A DNA stretch of 64,000 bases from Siderastrea siderea. Taxonomy: Eukaryota > Cnidaria > Anthozoa > Scleractinia > Rhizangiidae. Positions 25,774 through 37,700 of the stretch are shown one piece after another; the first letter of the stretch is position 1; each line of letters opens with the position of its first letter. Location: positions 11,832,579 to 11,896,578 of the forward strand of contig OZ034971.1 of assembly GCA_964030785.1 (NCBI GenBank). The letters run 5' to 3'. The translations under genes were made by a program, and so were the position numbers. Under the pieces are notes generated by a model that saw nothing but the letters and a program-made list of their open reading frames with translations, was not told where the DNA came from and searched no databases.

Positions 25774-28700
25774 GCAAGCAAGCAAGCAAGCAAGCAATCA
25801 CTCAATCAAGCAATCAATCAATCGAACACTCAATCAAACAATCAATCAAACAATCACTCAATCAATCAATACTGAAATAAATAAACAAACAAACAAATAA
25901 ACATCAGTCAGGAAACCGGATACATCACAGTTAAGGGGACCAGCAAATGGATGATTTAGTGTTTTGAATAAACTGTAAATACGGAGGATCTCTCGCCTTA
26001 ATTTTGTTAAGGACGTAGAGAACTAATAGGGAGTTTAAGCAACCACGACGACAACGACAACGTGAAAAAACAATAGGCTTTAATGATCAAAACAATGGCT
26101 CTGCACGTGCGTTCTACATTTTAGTACGTTTCTTTGCCTTCCTCTGCAAAACAACAACGTGAAATGGCTAGTTTTAAGGTTTAGATAGAACGGGAACACA
26201 CGACGGTGAATTTTTATTTCTCTAAGGGCCTCTTCATATGAGCCCGGTTGACCGGGCTGGCCCGGTTTCCGAGATCTCGCCTCACTCCTATTTCCTTTGT
26301 AAAAATTGCGATGTGTTCATATGAGAAGGCGGGCCAGCCCGGTTACCGAGATCTCGGTTTCTACAACCGAGATCTCGGCAACCGGGATTAAAATTTTCCC
26401 ATATGAACACTCCAGCCCGGTTACCGGGATGAAAATGTTTTTGACAAATTAGCTTCGCTTTCGAAACTGGGCGGCCAAAATAGCATAATTTTGCCGTGTG
26501 TGCATTTCCACTTCAAAAGTATTCGAATTAGCTTTATTAGTAAAGTTACAAGAGTCGGCAAAGCTATGATAGTCGCGAACAATACTTGTTAATGTTGCGC
26601 CATTTTGGTTTTGTTTCTTGAATTTCATCCCGGTAACCGGGCTGAAATTTCCCATATGAACAGACGACAAAATTCATCCCGGTAACCGAGCCAGCCCGGT
26701 TACCGGGATCATATGAAGAGGCCCTAACTGAACTTGAGCGCCGTCCCTACGAAATCAGCTCCCAGATAGTTCGGCCACATTAGACAACTCACACGAGTTG
26801 GAATAATTGCGAAGTAGAATAAAAGAAGCGAAATAAACAAATTTAATGACGTTCTCCTTTGCGTTGCCGTCGTCGTTGCTTAAAGTCCCTAATCTTTATG
26901 CAGACACAGCCGCCCAAGGGTGAATATCAATAATTGATGCAAGAATAACTAAAACTGGCTTCTTACCATGCTACCTGGATCTTCCACTTGACTGCCTAAG
27001 ACCTGAGACCTGGGCAAAACACAAGCTTTTTGTTACTGCTTTGATCCACGGACTGACCTGCAGCCAGTATAAAGCGTGCGAAAACTCACGCCGAACACCG
27101 AAAAATTGAAGACGCACACCCTTGTGCTGACTTTTAAAACTAAACAACAACACTCACGAGCGTGGAACAAACAAACAAAAAACACTGAGCTACTAACACT
27201 CCCGCTCAGCTACAGTGACAAATGGTGCTAAGCGCGAGAGAACTTTAAATCAATGTGACTCACATACGATTACAGGGATTTTCGAAACCTCTGTCTTAGG
27301 TGGAGATTTTTGAAAACAGTGATTTATTGTTTGTTTGTGGAGGGCAAAAGTGGAGATAATGTGATACAGTTTGACCCACCGTCCACACGCAAACGATCGA
27401 AAACCACGAAAGCGATTATGTCACAACATTGGACAAATCACTACAAAGTAGCCTTTTTTATCGCTTTAGTGGTTTGCGTGTGAACGGTAAAAACGGATGA
27501 AAACGTCTACGTAAGATGGAAAACGAAAAAACTGGAAAAGCTGGAAAACGTTTCAAAACTAAAAAAGACAGGCAAGTCCCCCCCCTCCCCCCCCCAAAAA
27601 AAATGACGCGCTCTGCAAATATAACTCGCCTGATGTGCTCCAACGTTTGAGGATGAGGAGGACAGATGACAGCAGGTTTGCTGCCGGCCTTAAGTTTTGC
27701 TTGTTGCACAGCATCTGCAGAGCAAAAACATGTACGGAGAGTGAGAAAGCCATAACTGGAGGTGCTTCAATAAATTTATGATTGACCTAATTACAAAACC
27801 TTACTATCGAAATTTACAGCTGTACTGCCCAATCATAAAAACACAAATAACGCAGAGCATAACTAAGTGACTGGTGCCAAGGGCGGGAAAACATAAAACT
27901 GGTGCCAAGCGCGGCAAAACTTAAAACCGGTGCCAAGCGCGGGAAATCATGCACTCGGTACCAGGGCGGGAAAAGGTTGGGCGATGAAACGAGCAGTCCG
28001 CTCTTCAAGCGATGTGTGATGCGGAGAAAGACTGGCACGAGCGCTCTTTCCGCGCTTCCGGTGCGTTTGGTAGCCGGCAAAATTTACCTTTCAACAAACC
28101 GGAAATCTCATTTTCTTTCTTTATTTTTCAGCCAGCCGTGCACTATGATGAAAACGTTTTTTCACAGTCCTGGCTCACAGCTAAAAATGTTTATGTCTGC
28201 GTGCATATTAGTCATTATTTTTTTCTCAGCGCGTGAGCGGGCAAGATGAACCAAATCCTGCAATCTGATTGGTTCCGGGAGCGGGCGGAATTTTCCGATC
28301 TTGACCGCGGTCAACGGAACGTCAATAACAAAATATTTGTAATGGGTTTTTAAAACCTTTAAAATCTTTAAAACGTTCTCCGAAACTTAGAATTCTGAAA
28401 TTTTTTGTACATTGTCGTTAAAAACTTTCTTTCCAAAATTTCTTGTTAAAATACCGAAGGTTGTACAATGTAAATCGCCTCTTCCCTTTCGACAAACATT
28501 TGAGTAAATCGAGCAGGAGTTAGCTACATGTATCGAAATTTGGGAAAATAAAGGGGTTTCTTTTAGTTATATTGCTTCCTGTGATTTCTGAGTTTTAACA
28601 GCGTAAAAAAGCGTATTTTGCTGCTCTGGTGTCACAAACGGCTTCGTTTCATGGTTCATTTTACGCGCGCTTGCAAAACGTTGCTTTCCGAAAACAACAA

Positions 28701-31700
28701 GACACGTTTAACTTTTGAAAAACAACAAGAAAAAAATAAAAATATTATTTGCCGGCCTTGGTCGGTCCGTATTGAGAAAAACTGTGCCCTCGGTCTTGAG
28801 CACGGCCCTCGGCCTGCGGCCTCGGGCCGTACTCAAGACCTCTGGCACAGTTTTTCTCAATACGGACCTCCCGGCCGGCAAATAATATATATATCTTCTT
28901 CACAGTAAGTTGGCGAAAAATGAGTTCAATTTGAGGGTGCCGAATGCTTGCTCTTGCTGCAAAACATGACATGGTTGTCTTTTATCGTCTCTTTTACAAA
29001 AGCTCCAAATTACTCCACCCTAAATCTTGCATATTTTAAAGGTCGACAAATTTTACATAACATAATAAAAAATTAGCTGGAGATATTTGGAGATAGTGGC
29101 GTTTTGCAACTTTAAACTTTGCCTCCTTGCAACGCGCCATGGCGATGATTCGTCGCAACGTCGTCAACTGTATGTAAACAAATTAAAAGTGAAATTAAGT
29201 TTAAAGATTTCTCCTCCCTTTATCTCACAGAAACATAGCAAAGAAACCGTTTAAATTGAGGAGCAATTCTATTTGTAGTTCCTAAAGAAACAGACAAGCA
29301 TAGGAGAGGTTTAGGGGAAAAAGAAGAAAAAGCGCGGTGTTGATGTTGATGTTGATTTAATTAATTAACCAGGGTGTCCTGATTAACCTTGCACGAGCTG
29401 CACGCATTATAAATACGCGTCATGCCACGCGTCATCCAAACGCCATTTTCCATCTTTTTACTTTACTCTGCTTGTTTTGAGACAGTCTTTCGGCAGTTTT
29501 TTAGCATCGATCAAGGCGGATAAGACAAAGAAAAGATAAATCAAAGTCGGCGTTTTTCGGGAACTTCATAGATTACCAAGATTATGGAGGAAACCCAAGG
29601 AAGCAACCTAGATCTAGCACCGAATTTGATCCCAGTCCACTGCATCACACCTTTTTGCTCGGACCCGCTCGTTTCATCGCCCAACATTTTCCCGCCCTGC
29701 TCGGTACCAAGCGCGGAAAAACATGCAACCGGTGCCAAGTGCGGGAAACTATGTAACCGGTGCCAAGCGCGCGAAACTATGAAACCGGTGCCAAGCGCGG
29801 GAAACATGTATTGTACCTCACACCGAGCACGGGAAATGCGCGTACAAGTCAAAGCCAAGTTTGGTGTGCTCTTGAATCCCGATTGGCTGAAAAATTCAAA
29901 AGGAAAAGAAGGAAGAATACTTACCTATAAATAAGTTGAGGAATTTTTCACAACGGTCTCTGTCGCGAACAAGAAACTCATAACATCCTCCGGGACTTGA
30001 GAATTCAAGACGAAAACTCTACCAAAAAGAATGAATAACCATAAACAAGACAACGTTCAAACGCCTAGCAGAGGAAGACACTAAAATCATCTGCACATAC
30101 CAGCAAACCTGCAATTTGATTGTATGTCAAATTTTACCGAAAAAACGAACAATAAAACCACCTTATAGCTAATTTAACTTTTAGGACCTCCACAGACTAG
30201 ACATTAGGTTGTCGACAACTATTTGTTATCGACAACTAATTCTGTCCGGTGCAAGCATTCCACACATCAGAGTGTTAGTTGTCGATAACTAAGTCAGGCC
30301 AGCGAGAGCTTGGGATCCAACGTTCACTACACACGCTCATAACGCAGTACGTTTCCAAAATGGCGTGCGCAGTTACGATAGTTGTCGACTACTAAACCAA
30401 TCATTCCCACACACGGGAAAAACGATCAAAAACGTAGTTGTCGACAGATAAGCAGTTTCTCTTTTCGAAAAGGGAAACTGTCTAGTTGTCGACAACAAAA
30501 AATGTAGCGTTTAGTTGTCGACAACTCATCTCATGCACAACGTTTTTTAGTTGTCTATAACATTTACTTGTCCATAACAAATAGTTCTCAACAACTAGAT
30601 GTCTAGTCTGTGGAAGCCCTTAGTTAAATTGAGCGCATGTTTGCACCAAAGCATTAACACGGAATCCATTAGGAAATTGAGTAATTTAAATTTTCAGTGG
30701 ACAAAAACCTTGTACCAGAATAATTTAAAGCATATCGCACTCTTTTTTACATTTTTTGAGAGCTATGGATGTCATTTGTTATCTGTAATAACCCCAAAGA
30801 CAATTTCTTATGGGAGCCTGAGAAAATAAATTTCAAATTTCACAAAATGAAATCTTACGCATAAAAATTTACCTATTTTACCCGTGTTTACAGAATTCCT
30901 GTGAAATTTGAATTTGAATTTCGCGGGCTCCCATAAGAAATTGTCTTTGGTGTTATTACAGATAACTAATTACGTCTATAGCTCTTAAAAAGTGTAAAAA
31001 AGAACGCGATAAACTTTAAATTAAAATTCTGGTACAAGGTTTTTGTCCACTGATTACTCAATTTCCTAATGGATTCCGTCTTAATTTATAAACAGGCACA
31101 GGTTACCCACACAACCGGTGCTTGGGTTTATCACCACTTACCCCTGGACGGGAAGCTTGTCTATCACAAGGTTATCCCCCCACCCTCCCCCCCCAGTAGT
31201 TTTTAGGTTTTCCTAACAGTTCACTGGCATTTACATATATGGGTGGAGAGAGACAATGTGGAGTGAAGTTTCTTGTCTAAAGAAACAACACAACTTCATG
31301 CAGAGACCACCCACGAAACAATGACCCTCCACTCTTCCGATTTCCAAAGTCCAACGAGCCTACCGCCAGCGTATCGCTCATCCACAATCCTAAAATTCTG
31401 GCAAAAGTTTAATACAGAAAATTTCCAGAAAATGACTTCCTCTATTACGGAAACCAACCAGTGATCCCAAAGGCGTATGCTATAAAAGGGAATGGCCGTA
31501 GTTATGACAACACATACACAAAATGGTCTAAATAAAAAAAAGGAAGTGAAATCCTCACCTGTCCACCAAGACCAGAGTCAATAAACTGTAAATCATCCAA
31601 AGCATGAGACACAAGCGGGGTCAGACACTCATCTGGGGTACCACTGCAAACACAAACACAGACATATTTGAGCTCCAGCGCGTTATTTTCTTGGCCTAAC

Positions 31701-34700
31701 ATCGATTAAGTTAGAATTCTGAAACTAAAGACCCAATTTTTGGGAAAGGCCATTTCCGAATTTCCTTTAGCCTTTTTTTCAAAGCGAGGCTGGGTGCTCA
31801 TCCTTTCATATAAACATTTATTTTCATTTGCATGTAAATGAAAAGTCATTTTCATATGAAAGGATGAGCACCAGGCCTCGGTTTGAAAACGAGGGCAAAG
31901 TGGCCCATTGACATAGTCTACGAGCTGAGCTCCCCAAACACATTTCCACGCGGCAAGGGCTACCATCGCGCACATTCGCAAATACCTCTCGCTTGACTAT
32001 CACTGAGTAGAAGGAAGGACTACAAGTACTCTAGAATTAACAGGCCCAAGAGGCTGCAACTTTCAGATGGCAACTAAAAGGTGAGATTATCTAAAGACAA
32101 GAAACATCAAACAAGGTAAAAACGACCGCGAAATCCTTAAACGTCGATTTAATCCTCTAAAGGTTACCTTGCCGATTATCATCGGTATGCAGAAAGGAAT
32201 TTAAGTCAAATACTTAACAAGAAAGTTTCGTACTACCGTGGTCAAAACTAAAACCACGTATGGATAAGAAAACACATTGTTTTTGTTGGTTCGGAGTTTT
32301 TGTTACTGTATTTTCGTTTGGACCATTGCTTTCGGTGGGAACGTTAATTTCGGGGTGGGGGGGAGGGGGGAGGATGTTATAGTTGGAAGTTGGTCACTTT
32401 CAGTAATTATTACCGTCGTTTACATCTAAATCCGCGGCTGAACGTTCCAACATCGTTCTACGTTCTTGGATGAACGTTGGTGTGATGATAAGTGACGTTT
32501 AGTCGCGCGTACAAGATTGTTGTACAACAAATGCTGTACGACATTGTTGGAACGTTTAGCCGCGGTTCAATTGTGGCCCCGCCACGAAATTACATGACCT
32601 AATTTGGTATCAAACATGGTATGCTTTATCACCAAACACTTCAAATGGCGAACTTTCGAACCCGCATCTATCGACCAAAAACGAGCCTCTTTTGAGGAAG
32701 GGAAAAGAATTAAATTAACAGTTTACCTCAAACGTTGTATCAAACAACCAACATCGTGTAACAGCCCACCAATCTGGCGTTTGCTACCCAATTAGATCAT
32801 GTGTTTTTCGTCACGTGGTCACTATTAGTGGGAAACGACAGTAGAAACGTCCTTTAAGTTACTTTTTACGCTATTATGTGACTGTACCTTCCTTTGAGAG
32901 AAAATCTGCAGAGATAGAACATGACATTGGAGATAATCATGAGAGACGGAGTTTCCTCTGTGCTGCCATAAACAACGACTGGAGCCTATAAAAAAATAAT
33001 AAATAAATAAAAAGCAACAACAATTTAGGGAGAAATTGGGTGAGTAATTTTAATTTACAAGCATGAATACTGAATTGTACAACATGAAGTTCAGTTACCA
33101 ATAAGCCACAACGAAATGAACATAAAGTTTATGTGAACAGTTTTTGGACTCAAAATGTGAGCGATATTTTCAATCAGTTCCAAAATAGTGGAAAGGCCAG
33201 AGCTTGAAATAATTTCCCGGCTGGCGCCGGTCAAGTTGTCCGGTCAAACTTATTTTTGCTCGGACACAACCCATTTTTGGCCGGACAAATATCCATTACG
33301 TCATATCTCTATAAAATCCCCCCTCCCCCCGCATAATGTTTACATATCAAGCAAGTACATTTTCTACGCCTTTATTGTACATGCAGCCTCGAACTCAATG
33401 CTGGAACGCACGGTACAGCCGCAAAGTTCGGCAGAATCAATATTACATTTGTGCATACAACTATCGCTTCAGTTCTTTGTCTTCTATACGGTTAAATTTT
33501 AATACCTACTTAAGTCGTGAAGTTGATGGAATATGTGAACTTTCTGTTTAAATGGTTTGTTTCCCTTGAAAATCACCTCTCAGGGATGTTTCGTCAATCT
33601 CGGAATTTAGACCTAGAGTGATTCACACAAAATGTCGACAAGTCGACAAATAAATGTAAACTTGCTTTCTTTTTATTGGACCGGACCTTTGTACCGACAC
33701 TGAGAGGCACTGTTAATTCACACCGCTACACACGCTTTCTCCGGAACACCCGCTAATTTGCGGTGACAGCTTGATGAATGACAAAGCGAAAATTTGCAAC
33801 CACCGGAAATTTTACAACCACTATTATGAATCATTTGTTAAAAGTTTTTGGTCTGGTAGTATCTCGTTCTGTCTTTCTCCTTTTCATTCACGAACGCCAA
33901 TAATGTTGAAGCTTTAAAAATTTAAAATTTTCTTTACAAGGGTAAACGACCGGACAAATTGTCCGGCCATCCAAGGATTTGACCGGACAAAACCTATTTT
34001 TGACCGGACATTGTCCGTTGACCGGCCGTTATTTCAAGCCCTGAAAGGCAGCAAAAAGAACACATAAATTAAAAAGTACTTATGAGTAATTGACGGAAGA
34101 GCAAAGTTGGTGACTAAATACAGACAAGTGGCTGTATTGTCAGGCTATGCATTCTGCCTAAAAACATTTAAGTTTTGACATGTTGTCCATTTCCCAAGTA
34201 GAGGACCATTGGGTAAGAAAATGTCATCAACGACAATTTGTCGAGGGGACCCGAAAAGGGCCGAATTCAATCGCTAAACGCCAATAAGAAAATTCCAAGA
34301 AGACACCAAACAAAAGTGGCATTGCGTTTAAAAATTCAAAACACAACAATAGCCAAAGTTGATATGAAGCAATACTAGTGATTACTCCAAAAGATTGTCC
34401 TGTCCTAATTTAGAAAAAACAGTCCCTCACCTTCAGCAAACAGCGGAACTCCTCATGGTTGCCCCACCGAAACAGCGACACCTCAAAATACAGCTTGAGC
34501 TTGTGATCACAACTTGAAAATTCATCCGCTGACAAGCGAAAGCTCAAAGCTACATTTTGTTGCATCAAAGTTGGAGTTGATGCCCGTGAACTTGAGCTGG
34601 AGGAGCTTCGTGAGTCCACGGAGCTTGTGCTCGGGCTGTTTCCGGAAAGCCGACCACTCAACCTGTTCATCAGGTTGCTGAAAAACATCTTTGGAGTTGG

Positions 34701-37700
34701 AGATCTGGACAAACCAGTCGTCACCACTGGTTGTTGTGAAGCATTCTCAGAGGATTTGGGCGTGTCAGTATTTGCATTGTGAGATATTTTCCTTTGTGTT
34801 GAAGAATAGCTCTGGTCAGAACGTTTTACTGCCGAGCCCACTTGTGGAGAGTCTTTTGATGCATTACTTCCGGAAACAGGAAGTGATTGACTCAAAAGCT
34901 CAGATGCCTTGTTATGATCATGCAACTTCCGGTCGGTATCACGCAACTTTCGCCCAGCGTCACGCAACTTTGGATCAGTATGACGCAACTCCCGAACAGT
35001 GTCACGCAGTTTTAGGTCAGGCGGAGTTGATGCAAAGCCATTAAAAACATCTTCCGCCGATTTTCTTCTGTTTGGAGACAAACCTGTTGAATTATTCACC
35101 TGTTTATCTGATTGTGCTTCTGGTGATTTGCCAAGTGTCGACTCTTTTAGCGAATTGCTAAGTGCACTTGTTCTTACTTGAGTTGCCTGAATGGTCCTTT
35201 TTGTTAACGTATACTTTTCATTTTTGCTGGCTACTTTATAGTTTCCAGAATTCTTGATCATGAATTTCTTCTGGTTGTTTTCAGTCTGAGAGACTGTTTT
35301 CTGGTCATTTTCTCTAGAAACATTGTCTGATGCATTTGAACACAAGTCCGGAACATTAGAAGGCTGATCCAGGGCTTCTTTTGTTTTAGGAATCACATCT
35401 GGACTCTCCTCTGTTCCAGGTACATTTCTCGCTTGCCTACACAATGTAAATTATTTGAACGTCAATAACACAAATCTTTTGTACTTTGATGAAGTGTTAA
35501 AAACTAGGAAACATTTTGTGCAACTCTTCTGTCTAGTGTAACACGACATACACATAGCCAACAAAAGAAAACCCTTGTCTATTTTCTGTTGTCGGAATTG
35601 TCAGGCCCGGCCAGGGGTTTTGGGTATTCGGGCATCCGGAGTCCTTTTTACTCAGGTATACGGTATTTTGTTGTCACAATACGGGTATAAATTAGTTCGT
35701 TTTTCCTGAATTTTAGGTATTTGGTATATAGACATGAATTTGTATAATTATATATATGTATGTTTTCAGTTTCTACTGCTAGTTCTCATGAGTTCCGAAA
35801 CAAAACAGTCAGGAATAGTTTTCATAGCTGTTTGATCACTTCACCAGCCCTCACCAGAGGTCAATGAGAGGTCAAGGGGCTCTATATCTCCCCCAGGGCT
35901 CTTGCGCGCCCATTTCGCATCATGTGACGAGCGAATCACACGAATAATCATGAACATGGCTGCCGGCGGTCACGCTGGTGAGCGCCTTGTCCCAGTTTCA
36001 TGTTTTATTTATCATTGCCAACAGGCGAAACCATGCGAGAAGTGGTCGACGTACATCAAAATCGAGTTACAAAATAGATGACATGACAATCAAATGGTTG
36101 TTCAGAACACCCAGCCAAGACACAACAGATTTCATTAACTTAATACACAATGTTTTCCTTGTCTCAATGGACGTCACATGTCTTTACACCAATATTCCAC
36201 AAGAAAAAAAAAACTGAAAACACTGCAACCTCGTTCCCAGGGTTTCTCTTCTTCACGTCCCCTGGAGCTTCAGGGGACGGGAACAAGAGAGACCCTGGGA
36301 ACGAGGTTGAAAACACTGCCTGTCACAAAATGGTTTCTACAGCAACATCAAATTTTATGAACAATGAGAAAACAAATTGTAACCACAAAATTTTTCGGAA
36401 CAGTCACAAAGTTTGGTGGCTTTTGTTTGTATATGGCAAGCGTTCAAAGTCAGCGCCCCACAGCCCCATATAGGGATAACAAATGTTTCTGAAATTTAAT
36501 TTGCCAGGTGCTTGGCTTCAAGATATCCAGTTTGTTTGTGAAACCCTGGTGATCCACAGAAGTTCTTCTTCAGGCTTAAGCTTTTCTAGCGATCTTATAA
36601 TCCACATTCAATAAGGAAATAGGAAATGAAATGAATATTTTCCAAGTAAATAATTTGGGGTTTTTACTATTTTCTCATAACCGAAGTGGTGGATCTTAAA
36701 AACTTTTTTCATCATCTTAAAACAACTTTTTTCAGCATTTTTAATAAGGAGCTTTAAATTCAAAAATGGCTGTGGTCTTAAATTAGCCTAATCATTTGAT
36801 GACAACCAAGTGTCGGCAGTGTCGGAAACGAGACAAAGTTCCAACCAAATCAACTTTTAATTCTCCACAAATCTTCGCTTCACATGTGAGCTAACCGGAC
36901 CCAGCCCAAACACTGAAAAAAACCCTTTTAGAAGAAAACTCATATTGACATGAAATGATTGACCTTAGGTAATTGCTCCGACAGAAAACCAATCAAACTC
37001 TGATCACTGATCACTTTGAATTCATGACTGTCCTTATCTTAGAGCAACACGCGCTAATATACTTGTCCTTTACATTATTATTAACTTGAACCTAATACAA
37101 ACCGCTGAAAATATACCTTGAATAATAAACGAGTAAATGTAAACAAACAATTCCAACTAAGTCCGGGGCTTCTCCCCCCCCCCCCCCCCCCCGCGCGCCG
37201 CTTAGAAAGAAGGAGCCAAATCATTTGCATGCATCTGTTGCTCTTCAACGCAAGTTTATACGAGCAAACTGCAGAATAATAGTTTTCGCCTGGTCTCGTG
37301 AAATCGAGGCATTTACTGTAAACCTTCAGGGTATTTCTTTTCCTTTCATTTGTCCTTTGAAACAAACTGTTATTACTAGAACACGATTTACACTTCATTC
37401 AAAGATCAAAAGTCAGTATTTCCTAATTAAAGTTACTGTTTCGCTACTGTGCAGTTGTCAAATTTTATCAGTAACAATTTTATTACCTTGATCCGCAACT
37501 GACGCAAATGATGTTCGAACACATGCCTTTAAACTTTGGAAAGTGTACAAAATTTCTCACAAGCCTGTTTTAGGAGATACCTACAAGACATTATTTTATT
37601 CAAACATATCTTCCAATACCCTTTTACCTGTTTTGAAACAAACTTGGCACTTAACAGACCTGAATTAAAAAGAGAATTGCAAAGTTCGTAGGCGGTTAAG

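Noticed and set aside
24715..25905. Tandem repeats considered as a CRISPR array
   Set aside because: Simple tetranucleotide repeats with no spacers, in a eukaryotic intron.
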